Of a stretch of 41,704 nt of DNA, positions 32,561-39,712 are shown piece after piece (position 1 is the stretch's first letter; the number at the start of each line of letters is the position of its first letter). This DNA is from Coriobacteriales bacterium. Lineage in GTDB: Bacteria; Actinomycetota; Coriobacteriia; Coriobacteriales; UBA8131. The DNA is taken from contig JAISGJ010000063.1 in the NCBI GenBank assembly GCA_031263105.1, forward strand, positions 1 to 41,704, read 5' to 3'. The position numbers and the translations under genes were made by a program. Under the pieces are notes generated by a model. It worked only from the letters and a program-made list of their open reading frames with translations. It did not search any database and had not been told where the DNA came from.

Positions 32561-34387
32561 ATGGCGAATATTTGGCTGCGTTGGGACAATATATCAACCG
32601 ATGATTTTTTCTCAGAGTTGATTATTCCATTATTGCGAAGCCTTGGTGAGCACAACCTCTATGCGAACCTCAAGCCCACGCTAAACAGAATCTACGAGAA
32701 CGAGGGCAACTTGGTTTACGCATTATTCCCCGGAGGAACGCTGAGTTTTGTCTTTGCGGTCGGCCCCATCCGCAATACGATTACCGGTGACATCGACGAC
32801 TCGAAATGGCTGATGGCGGCTATCGGTGACGTGTCCGACAGCATGGGAATCTCTTCTGAAGACACCGATAATGCCCTGCACGACTATCATAGCAAGCTGT
32901 TGGAATGTGCCTCTCCAGTATCAGGCGTAAAGATTACCACCGGAGGTTCGTCAGGCCAGTCGGCACCAATCACCCAGCTATGCTTTGAGAGCAGCTACGA
33001 GCCACACGTTGTTCTAACCAAGTGGTGGGAGGCTTTTGGATTTGGTCAAGGGTTGGAGCTTCCGGATGCGCAGGGCGATGGCGGTGCATCGACAGGGGGC
33101 GGTTACGAAGGTGATCTCTGGATCAACATGGAGGTCTGGAATGAGGATGACTCAAAAGGCTCGATAGTCAGACTTTCTGTACGGCCTGAGCCTTTTGGGG
33201 AAGTATCTGTACGCAACACTTTGCAACAGCTCATCGAAAAGATGCGGCCTCCCATGCGTAGAAGCCTGTCACCGATTGCGCTTGCTGCCGATTCCTTCAC
33301 CTGGATTGGCGGACATGATTGGGTAGATGATGAAGTCCCCCAAAATAAATGGACAATAGCGCAGGTCAATGAGGCAATTGCCCATGCGCCTTCCGGCCTG
33401 ATTGCGGCGGACGGGACTCTGATTGGAGATGGTTCGAAAAACTGTAGCCTCGGTTTTATTGATGCGCCGCGACGCACAGCTTATTTTGTATACGGATACC
33501 TTGGCCTTAACCGGGACGAGCCCAGTATCGAGATAATCGATGGCTGCGGCAGAGTTCCGATTTCGTCGATTCAGGGCATCAGGTTAATGGCGCATGGCAT
33601 ATGTCCATATTGTGTGAATATCTCCACAGATGGCAAAGCATTGGCGATGATTGAGTATTGCGATGACCGTGGTTATATCAGCCTGATAGATGTGGCAAGC
33701 GAAGATATCCGCCGCTTGGCTTCTTTCGACCACGCCTACGGAGATGAGAGGATAGCGTTCAGCCCGGATAACAGATGGCTCCTGCTGCCACGCACTCATC
33801 ATGGTCATGGGGCGACGATCATCGAAGTTCAGACTGGGGCACATCGTGTGTTTGATGTATGCGGTAGTGGGGTTTGCTGGTGGGTCAATGACGGTAGCTT
33901 GGGCTTGCTCAGCTTCGGCAGGTTGAATGCTGATACGAATGAGTATGACCCATATCAGGCTGTATTCTTGGACTTTGCGACCGGCAAGAGCGAAGCACTG
34001 GTAAAACTGTCTGTGTCGGATGACATGATGTTTCGAAGTTATGGGGGTGTCCGTGATTCTGAGCCATCATGTGATAAGCGCTGTCTGGTGGGGATGAACC
34101 TGCCGTCTGTTCGTCAGGATTATGACGTTGATGGAGCCGCAATGATAATCGATATTCAAACAGGAGAAGTCTCTCTCACTATTGACCGGATTGCGGATCC
34201 GGATCGTCAAGTCTTTCGCAAGCAAAGCCATTGGCACTGGAACTCACCGTACAACCTTGTAATAGTTAAGGAGCCGTTGGTGCTTAAGAATGGGTTTACA
34301 CCGGCAGATACATCGGAATGGCACCAGTGCGAAAAGGAGCTCGGAGGAATTCTCTGCATTGACTTCGACAGTCCATTTTTTGGGTGA
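32561..34387 (+). CDS. Large unrecognised protein with propeller-like C-terminal half
   Basis: A 608-aa soluble protein and the largest product of the island. The N-terminal region (1 to about 250) is alpha/beta (FFSELIIPLLRSLGEHNLYANLKPTLNRIY..., TKWWEAFGFG). The C-terminal half has recurring blade-like stretches, such as CVNISTDGKALAMIEYC-GYISLIDVAS and RIAFSPDNRWLLLPRT-GATIIEVQTGAHRVF, as in WD40/TolB-type propellers that display protein-binding surfaces. No catalytic motif or signal peptide is visible. A strong Shine-Dalgarno (aggagggg) precedes ATG 32561. Composition is near 50% GC, intermediate between the core and the rest of the island. Confidence 0.75.
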   Translation: MANIWLRWDNISTDDFFSELIIPLLRSLGEHNLYANLKPTLNRIYENEGNLVYALFPGGTLSFVFAVGPIRNTITGDIDDSKWLMAAIGDVSDSMGISSEDTDNALHDYHSKLLECASPVSGVKITTGGSSGQSAPITQLCFESSYEPHVVLTKWWEAFGFGQGLELPDAQGDGGASTGGGYEGDLWINMEVWNEDDSKGSIVRLSVRPEPFGEVSVRNTLQQLIEKMRPPMRRSLSPIALAADSFTWIGGHDWVDDEVPQNKWTIAQVNEAIAHAPSGLIAADGTLIGDGSKNCSLGFIDAPRRTAYFVYGYLGLNRDEPSIEIIDGCGRVPISSIQGIRLMAHGICPYCVNISTDGKALAMIEYCDDRGYISLIDVASEDIRRLASFDHAYGDERIAFSPDNRWLLLPRTHHGHGATIIEVQTGAHRVFDVCGSGVCWWVNDGSLGLLSFGRLNADTNEYDPYQAVFLDFATGKSEALVKLSVSDDMMFRSYGGVRDSEPSCDKRCLVGMNLPSVRQDYDVDGAAMIIDIQTGEVSLTIDRIADPDRQVFRKQSHWHWNSPYNLVIVKEPLVLKNGFTPADTSEWHQCEKELGGILCIDFDSPFFG

Positions 34388-34414
34388 TCAAAAATCAGAA
34401 TTTAGGAGGTTATT

Positions 34415-34900
34415 ATGGGGCAATGTCCGCACTACAAAGGCAATTTGGTATGCGGGGCGACGAATCAGACCATAAGCAGCTACATAAGGGACAATACCTG
34501 TTACAAGAGCTATGACCGCTGCTCGGATTACAAGAAGTCAAGCTCGGGCGGATGCTATTTGACCTCAGCCTGTATGCAGGCGCAGCAGGAGAGCTTCGAT
34601 GACGACTGCTACGAGCTGACCGAACTCAGGCGCTTTCGCGATGAATACGTAAGGGTTAATCACCCCGATGCCGTAAGTCGCTATTACGAGGTCGCTCCAC
34701 AGGTGGTTTCGATAATCGACGGGCGTGAGGACAGTGCAGGCATATATCGGTTGATGTACGAGAATATGGTGCTCCCTACCGTCACGCTCTTCCGCAACGG
34801 TGAAGTGGAAGAAGCATATCGGGTTTACAAGACATACAGCGATGGCTTGGAAGAGCGGTTTGTTTCGACTGGCGGCGGATTAACGACAGAACATGAATGA
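34415..34900 (+). CDS. CFI-box-type cysteine-containing protein
   Basis: A 161-aa protein. The N-terminus is Cys-rich (CPHYKGNLVCG, CYKSYDRCSDY), with spacing that could bind zinc or form disulfides. It is followed by GGCYLTSACMQ and, after an acidic loop, ELTELRRFRDEYV. The latter two resemble the CFI-box C-terminal motif (C-F-I-T/A-T-A ... LRxFRD) seen in diverse bacterial proteins, whose role is not established. A helical region follows. Excellent Shine-Dalgarno (aggaggtt). Close linkage to the 608-aa gene (27 bp) suggests a functional pair. Confidence 0.7.
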   Translation: MGQCPHYKGNLVCGATNQTISSYIRDNTCYKSYDRCSDYKKSSSGGCYLTSACMQAQQESFDDDCYELTELRRFRDEYVRVNHPDAVSRYYEVAPQVVSIIDGREDSAGIYRLMYENMVLPTVTLFRNGEVEEAYRVYKTYSDGLEERFVSTGGGLTTEHE

Positions 34901-35307
34901 GGAAGCCAAGGCAAAGTTCACATATAAAACGATTATACGAAATGCAATGCGCTAGGGGCAAGAAGCTAGGAGGATGGCGTTAAATGACAACAGAGAATTT
35001 GAGGCAAACTTATATTAATTGCAAGAAATGACTATGAGATTTCTTCTAACTTTGCAACGATGACCGCATCCGGCATAGCAAAAAAGTATTTAAATACCGC
35101 ATCACCATCATATTTGGGCGAAATAATATGCTCACTCCTGTCACCTTCCGCTAGCGTAAACGCAGGGCGGATATCGCGAAGGAGCCGCCATTCGTAGATG
35201 CGACGCGTGAACCTGTCAAAAGTTGAACACATACACTCTCCGCTTAGTCTGCACAAGCAGGTTTTCCACATATAGAGAAAGCCTGAAACATAAAGGAAGA
35301 TGAGACT
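34901..35307. other. Gap with gene remnants and a small minus-strand ORF
   Basis: Contains aggagg at 34969 followed by a short ATG frame (MALNDNREFEANLY, then stop) that looks like the start of a lost gene. It also contains the minus-strand ORF at 35032-35232, annotated separately, and little else. The sequence is AT-rich. Confidence 0.5.
35032..35232 (-). CDS. Possible small minus-strand protein
   Basis: A 66-aa ORF (MCSTFDRFTRRIYEWRLLRD..., ending MPDAVIVAKLEEIS) opposite to all other island genes. ATG 35232 has cggagag upstream on the minus strand, and the residue mix looks protein-like. The frame continues upstream to 35568, overlapping the next plus-strand gene, but that part is its shadow. 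No family recognised. It may be a real small gene or the remnant of a larger one. Confidence 0.35.
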   Translation of the reverse strand: MCSTFDRFTRRIYEWRLLRDIRPAFTLAEGDRSEHIISPKYDGDAVFKYFFAMPDAVIVAKLEEIS

Positions 35308-36219
35308 ATGAGAAGTAGCAATGTCACCGAACGGGAACAGAGAATATTTGCAAGGGCAGCTCTGATTGCCCAAGAAAAAGGTGTCGGTGGTATGACTGGA
35401 GATTACGTGGGGTGTTCGAAATATGAATATGACGATTCCAGAATCAAAATTCTTTATCGTAGCCAGTATGATAAGGACGAGAATTCCTATAACATGGCAT
35501 ATGATTGTTTGATAGAAAAAGGCCAATACATTCGGATTTGGTTTAACGGTTCCAAAGTTTTTGAACACACGCTAAAGTTTCAAGAAAAGTCGCGGTATGG
35601 TCCAAGGATGCCATATTCAGGAGAACTGCCTTTGTCGGCAAGTATGAATGAAGAAAACTCTCTCGACATTACAGGAGTTTGGGAAAGTGACGTTGAGAAA
35701 CTATCTAAAACTATAAAGGAGCATACGGATATATTTGCATCAGAGCGAAGCAATATTAGAAATGTGAGGGCATTTCTAAGTGCGAGTTATTCTCTTTTCT
35801 CTGATCTGGGAAAATTAAACGAAGAAAAGGAGAGACTTGAAGCTAAATGGAATAACGGCATTTTGCTTTGGGTACCATATTTTTACCAGGAAAGGGCCAT
35901 GGGCCCGACAAGGGATGCTCTCGGGGAGTGTATCTATCGTATCAATGAACTATCAAAGAAGTATCTTGGAGGGGGTTTTAAGTACCCCGGAGGTTATATA
36001 GTCTCTGGCAAGAAAAGAAAAACTTGGTATCAGACATTTTTCCGATGGTTTTTCATAACGATTTGGATGGACTTGAGGGAAGCCTGTATGGACGTTAGAG
36101 ACGACGGCTTGATGTTCTTTCTTCTTAGGGTACTTTGGATTCTCTTTCAGCGCTATATTATTTTAGTGATAATAATAGGTTTAATTGTGATGCCGATAAT
36201 GTTGGCATCAGGGCAGTGA
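35308..36219 (+). CDS. Unrecognised protein with two C-terminal membrane helices
   Basis: A 303-aa protein. A beta-rich N-terminal domain (about 1-115) carries YVGCSKYEYDDSRIKILYRSQYD. A helical, likely coiled-coil middle (about 125-215) is followed by membrane segments near 240-258 (TFFRWFFITIWMDL) and 275-300 (LLRVLWILFQRYIILVIIIGLIVMPIML). The membrane anchor with a large cytoplasmic part matches the style of the 166-aa island protein. ATG 35308 follows aaggaagat. It is the last plus-strand gene of the island. Function unknown. Confidence 0.72.
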   Translation: MRSSNVTEREQRIFARAALIAQEKGVGGMTGDYVGCSKYEYDDSRIKILYRSQYDKDENSYNMAYDCLIEKGQYIRIWFNGSKVFEHTLKFQEKSRYGPRMPYSGELPLSASMNEENSLDITGVWESDVEKLSKTIKEHTDIFASERSNIRNVRAFLSASYSLFSDLGKLNEEKERLEAKWNNGILLWVPYFYQERAMGPTRDALGECIYRINELSKKYLGGGFKYPGGYIVSGKKRKTWYQTFFRWFFITIWMDLREACMDVRDDGLMFFLLRVLWILFQRYIILVIIIGLIVMPIMLASGQ

Positions 36220-36395
36220 TGATTAAATGCATGATGAGTGTTGCCCGTTACACTCGTGAAAGTTTGGTGAACTTCTCGTTGAGCACGTGGCGCATCTCGT
36301 TCACTGAATAATCACATACGACGCTGCATCGCCGGGAGTGGCGACAGCTTTCATAAACGCCTGGATGTGACAAGGGGACGTGTGACAAGGGGTGA
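36220..36395. other. Island boundary, possible gene remnants
   Basis: No intact gene. On the minus strand short coding-like stretches can be read (for example AFMKAVATPGDAASYVIIQ then stop, and NEMRHVLNEKFTKLSRV then stop), consistent with the end of a decayed gene. Repeated gtgacaagggg units occur at about 36367-36392. Confidence 0.35.
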
Positions 36396-36480
36396 GGGGG
36401 GCGTATAAACTGTCACACACGGCAATGCGGCAGAAGGATGTCTGCCCTGCCTGTCATGCGTGACAGTTTATACGCCCCCC
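36396..36480. repeat. Perfect 21-bp inverted repeat downstream of vapC
   Basis: The arms are 36396-36416 (ggggggcgtataaactgtca plus c) and 36460-36480, the exact complement. They enclose 43 nt with an inner hairpin (ggcaga/tctgcc). The outer end carries gtgacaggggg read on the minus strand, which recurs upstream of vapB. This resembles gtgacaggggg-type REP palindromes known from many bacterial genomes. It may also terminate vapBC transcription. Confidence 0.8.
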
Positions 36481-36490
36481 TGTCACGTTT

Positions 36491-36907
36491 TTACCGAAAC
36501 CACAGGAAGTTGAGCGTCCCCGCTTGCTCAACGGCATCAAGCTCGTGGTGGTCGGATGTAACGAGTGTCGCTCCGTCGATTCTTGCTTGTGCTATCGCCA
36601 TCGAGTCCGCAAGCGACATTCGCCTGTGCGCCTGTTTCGCCTTGCCTGCCTCGCGCATCAGTTCGTCGGTGAACCAGTCAGACACGGATATGCCACTGTC
36701 CTTCACCATGCCGAGGATGCCCTCTGCAAATTCCTCGCCGTTTGCGACAAGGTAGCCATAGTAGATTTCAAACAGGTTGAACTTATTCATGGTAATGGAG
36801 CATTCGCCTGCATCCGCATCCGCAAGAAGGCGCTCTATCACATCCGCGCCGTCCTCGTCGTTGAATAAGGCTATGAGGGCGCAGGCGTCAAAGACGTACC
36901 TGTTCAT
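36491..36907 (-). CDS. vapC: PIN-domain toxin, VapC-like
   Basis: A predicted Mg-dependent ribonuclease toxin. The 138-aa PIN domain has the acidic set D7 (YVFDACALIALF), E47 (LFEIYYGYL), D101 (SLADSMAIA) and D119 (LVTSDHHELD). The start is ATG 36907, which overlaps the antitoxin stop (ATGA). The open frame further upstream is the antitoxin read in another frame. VapC toxins usually cleave tRNA or 23S rRNA; the target here is unknown. Confidence 0.88.
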   Translation of the reverse strand: MNRYVFDACALIALFNDEDGADVIERLLADADAGECSITMNKFNLFEIYYGYLVANGEEFAEGILGMVKDSGISVSDWFTDELMREAGKAKQAHRRMSLADSMAIAQARIDGATLVTSDHHELDAVEQAGTLNFLWFR

Positions 36908-37116
36908 TCGCCAAAGCTCCTGTCGGCGCGACGGCTCTCGAACAGGGACTCGGTGGTGAAGCTGCTGCCTCTGGCGACACCTCGCATCTTGCTTGTCTCT
37001 CGCACGGGTGTGAGGCTGATGACCCCGCCGTCCTCGCGCAGCTTGACGCGCTCCGTCGGTATCAGGTGAAGCAGCGTCTCCTGCAATGTGCTTTTGCTCA
37101 GTACCATCTCGGTCAT
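36904..37116 (-). CDS. Antitoxin partner of the PIN toxin, VapB-like
   Basis: A 70-aa protein beginning MTEMVLSKSTLQETLLHLIPTERVKLREDGG and ending in a basic, flexible tail (FTTESLFESRRADRSFGE) that would wrap the toxin. No AbrB or RHH fold is obvious, so assignment rests on gene order, size and 4-bp overlap with vapC. ATG 37116 is preceded on the minus strand by ggaaaggag. A TATAAT box lies about 100 bp upstream. Confidence 0.75.
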   Translation of the reverse strand: MTEMVLSKSTLQETLLHLIPTERVKLREDGGVISLTPVRETSKMRGVARGSSFTTESLFESRRADRSFGE

Positions 37117-37213
37117 CTGCGTACTCCTTTCCTGCAAGGTCCGGCAACGGCGCACTTGCTGCCCACATGGACACAAACCCCGCACACCTGAATGCGAGTC
37201 AGGCCGTATTCTC

Positions 37214-37219
37214 ATTATA
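37214..37219 (-). promoter_or_regulatory. Consensus -10 box for the vapBC-like operon
   Basis: Perfect TATAAT on the minus strand. The best -35 (CTGAGG, 16-bp spacing) is poor. Upstream, repeated GGGACAG/GTGACAGGGGG units fill 37240-37300, and may be a REP palindrome or regulator sites. Confidence 0.5.
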
Positions 37220-37347
37220 ACGTAGAATCGCGGAACCTCAGCCTGTCCCCTTTGTCTGTCCCACGCGGTCCCCCCTGTCCCCCTGTCACCGTTTGGGAGC
37301 CGCACGAAGGCTGCCTCATTCTGCCTGCGTCCCTTTGCGCCTCGTTC

Positions 37348-38244
37348 TCACGCAGGCAGGACATGGGCGCGGTAGAGCTCCCTGACCGTGTCGGCCAGAT
37401 GCATGCGGAAGACAGGCTTCGCGACGGTCTCATTGAGGGTTTCCGGCTCAATGAAGCGCTGCATGTTGAAGAGGAAGGCGTCGCTCTCAACGATGCCGGG
37501 CAGTTTCTCGCACATGCTCTCGGCTCTTGCCCTGAAGCCGGTGACACGATAGTCGCTGACTTTGCGCGTCACCAAATCGCTGACGTCGGAGAAGTCCGCT
37601 CGGGGGTAGAGCGAGATCCAGCGCAGGTCCCAAATGTCCCGGTACCTGACGGCCTTTGCGGTTGCAAGGGACACCAGCTTGTCCGCCAGCAGCTCGCCCG
37701 GCGTCTCCACCGGCAGCAGGATGTTCTCGTAACTTGACGGCAGATCCGCATAGTTGCGAATCAGGGGACGGAAGCCTTTCGTGTGGGCAGGAACCAGCGC
37801 GACCTCCAGTTTGATGCGCTGATGCGGAATGTCCGGCCTGCCTCCCACGGTTACCACTTGGATTTGCCAACGTTCGACCTGCACCGACGCATCGGAGAGG
37901 CCGCTTTCAATCGCAACCAGTTTCGGCTCTTTGACTGTCGCCTGCACGTCATAGCGCTTGGTGACGGATGTCTCCACTACATGCCGCAATGTTGCCATGG
38001 AGCCCACGTCGAAATCCGTGCCGCCCGCAAAATCGAGGTCCTCGCTCAGGCGCATCGACCCGTAGCACAGGCGAAGCGAGGTTCCGCCCTGAAAGACGAG
38101 CCTGTCCAGAAAGCCGTGCCTTTCCATGGCCGCGAGTATCTCGTAATGCAGGAGTTCCTTTTGGATGACCGGAAGCAGCGCGGGCGCATGCTGCTCTTCG
38201 GCGATCCGCGTGGCAAGCTCCATGAAACTCATGCGTGCAGGCAT
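37348..38244 (-). CDS. AbiEii/AbiGii-family nucleotidyltransferase toxin
   Basis: The 298-aa toxin of an AbiE-type (MenT-related) module. The nucleotidyltransferase motif I is LVFQGGTSLRLCYG followed by RLSEDLDF (D-x-D). Later conserved blocks are RIKLEVALV and the K/RD...D motif (DKLVSLATAKAVRYRDIWDL). Family members transfer nucleotides to tRNA or proteins and halt growth. They confer phage abortive infection in lactococci and streptococci. The start ATG 38244 has ggaggaga just upstream and shares one base with the antitoxin stop (TGATG), giving tight coupling. Confidence 0.9.
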   Translation of the reverse strand: MPARMSFMELATRIAEEQHAPALLPVIQKELLHYEILAAMERHGFLDRLVFQGGTSLRLCYGSMRLSEDLDFAGGTDFDVGSMATLRHVVETSVTKRYDVQATVKEPKLVAIESGLSDASVQVERWQIQVVTVGGRPDIPHQRIKLEVALVPAHTKGFRPLIRNYADLPSSYENILLPVETPGELLADKLVSLATAKAVRYRDIWDLRWISLYPRADFSDVSDLVTRKVSDYRVTGFRARAESMCEKLPGIVESDAFLFNMQRFIEPETLNETVAKPVFRMHLADTVRELYRAHVLPA

Positions 38245-38777
38245 CAGGTCTCCTCCCAGTCCCCGTCGATCAACTCGAGGTTTCGATGCGTGCTGCGCTG
38301 GTTCTTCAGTGCCAGACGGGCATTGGCAAAGGGCAGCGGATGGGCAGGGCGCTCTATGGTGTTTGCGACGATCTCTGCGGGGCTTGTCGCGGTATGGGTG
38401 AACGAGACGGTGCCGTAGGGCGTGTCGAAGCGGCCCTCCCGCCCGGTCGTGGCAACGGTGATCAGGTTGAAGGGGATCTGCGAGATGATGCCGTGCTCCG
38501 CGAGCGCGCTTTCGTAGCTGAGGTAGTTGTACTCCGAGCGGCGCAGGTACTGGGCGATCGACTCCAAGGTGGAGATGCCGATTCGCTTGCTGTATGCAAA
38601 GACATACACGCCTTGCGCCGCCCTGACGAGAATCCCGTTTTGCACCAGCCGCTCCACTGTCTTGGCAAAGGCAGCCGCAGGCTCCCCGAAAAGCCGCCTG
38701 AGCTCCCGGCGCAGATGGATGTAGGTGCCCGCGTCGTCCATCTCCTTAAGCCTTGCCAGGGCATCAGCCTGAGTCAT
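38244..38777 (-). CDS. AbiEi-type antitoxin and autorepressor
   Basis: A 177-aa cognate antitoxin. It has an N-terminal winged-helix domain (YIHLRRELRRLFGEPAAAFAKTVERLVQNGILVRAAQGVYVFA) and a C-terminal AbiEi_1-like domain (NYLSYESALAEHGIISQIPFNLITVATTGREGRFDTPYGTVSFTH). ATG 38777 is preceded by agaggatt. The antitoxin of such systems represses its own promoter by binding inverted repeats, and a matching promoter with inverted repeats is visible here. Confidence 0.88.
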   Translation of the reverse strand: MTQADALARLKEMDDAGTYIHLRRELRRLFGEPAAAFAKTVERLVQNGILVRAAQGVYVFAYSKRIGISTLESIAQYLRRSEYNYLSYESALAEHGIISQIPFNLITVATTGREGRFDTPYGTVSFTHTATSPAEIVANTIERPAHPLPFANARLALKNQRSTHRNLELIDGDWEET

Positions 38778-38799
38778 CGACAATCCTCTACTCTCATTG

Positions 38800-38845
38800 A
38801 CTCTACAGTAATGATAAGTATAGGTAGTATTGTCGTAGAGTTCAA
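38800..38845 (-). promoter_or_regulatory. abiE promoter with inverted-repeat operator
   Basis: Minus-strand -35 TTGAAC (38840-38845), a 17-bp spacer and -10 TATACT (38817-38822). The exact inverted repeats ACTCTAC (38835-38841) and GTAGAGT (38800-38806) flank the -10, and a further GTAGAG lies at 38786-38791. This fits autoregulation by the AbiEi antitoxin. Confidence 0.65.
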
Positions 38846-38964
38846 GGTTTCGCGTCGTCGGCGCACGGCGGCGCACGGCGGCCTCCCGCCCTCGCGCCCC
38901 GCGCAATCTGGTATCATACCTACTCACACCGAACGCACATCCAAGGGAAGGGAACGCCGCAACC

Positions 38965-39615
38965 ATGGAGCCGAACGTCCAAGAGGTCGCGAACCGCATA
39001 CGCTCGTTGCGCGAGGACCTCGGCCTCGGCATTGAGGCCATGGCCGAGGCCACCGGTCGCAGCGTCGAGGAGTACGTCGCGCAGGAGAGGGGGGAGAAGG
39101 ACCCCTCCTTCACCTTCCTCTACAAGTGTGCCGCCGCCTTCGGCGTCGACGTCGTCGAGCTGCTCACGGGCGAGGCCCCCCACCTCAAGGGCTACGAGCT
39201 GGTGCGCGGGGGCGAGGGCCTCTCCATCAAGCGGCGCGAGGGCTTCGAGTACCTGCACCAGGCGCCCTTCTTCTCCCACAAGCTCTGCGAGCCCTTCATC
39301 GTCACCGCGCCCTATGTCCCTGCGGAGCAGGACGCGCCCATCCATCTCTCCTATCACAGGGGCCAGGAGCTCGACTACGTCATCAGCGGTCGGATGCGCT
39401 TCGCCTTCGAGGGCCACGTCGAGGAGCTCGGGCCGGGCGACACCCTGTATTACGACTCGGGGCGCGGTCACGGCATGATCGCCATCGGCGGCGGCCCCTG
39501 CGTGTTCCTCGCGGTCGTCCTCAAGCCGCAGGAGGCCCCGGCCCCCCAGGACCTCCCGGCCCCTCAGGACCTCCCGGCAGCCCCGGCAGACGGGGGCGCC
39601 ATCAACATTCCCTAG
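38965..39615 (+). CDS. XRE-family regulator with C-terminal cupin
   Basis: A 216-aa transcription regulator: an HTH_XRE domain at 1-65 (VANRIRSLREDLGLGIEAMAEATGRSVEEY...EKDPSFTFLYKCAAAFGV) and a cupin at about 105-185 (HLSYHRGQELDYVISGRMRFAFEGH...LGPGDTLYYDSGRGHGM), likely to sense a small ligand. The tail is a Pro/Ala/Gln/Asp repeat (QDLPAP). It is divergent from the abiE operon and lies 97 bp ahead of the acyl-CoA synthetase. That pairing recurs in gut bacteria, so it probably controls that gene. A -10-like tatcat lies at about 38924. Confidence 0.9.
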   Translation: MEPNVQEVANRIRSLREDLGLGIEAMAEATGRSVEEYVAQERGEKDPSFTFLYKCAAAFGVDVVELLTGEAPHLKGYELVRGGEGLSIKRREGFEYLHQAPFFSHKLCEPFIVTAPYVPAEQDAPIHLSYHRGQELDYVISGRMRFAFEGHVEELGPGDTLYYDSGRGHGMIAIGGGPCVFLAVVLKPQEAPAPQDLPAPQDLPAAPADGGAINIP

Positions 39616-39712
39616 GCGCTTCCCGCCTTGTGCCAGAAGCGCCGCCGTGCCTTTGCATCCGTCTGACAACCCGGGTGCGCCCCGTCGCGCCCCCTGCCCC
39701 GAAGGGTCGAAC

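Noticed and set aside
35212-35232. A third recombinase-site-like motif (cctgtcaaaag)
   Set aside because: Only about 11 bases match one arm, no dyad partner or central dinucleotide is seen, and it lies inside a putative coding frame.
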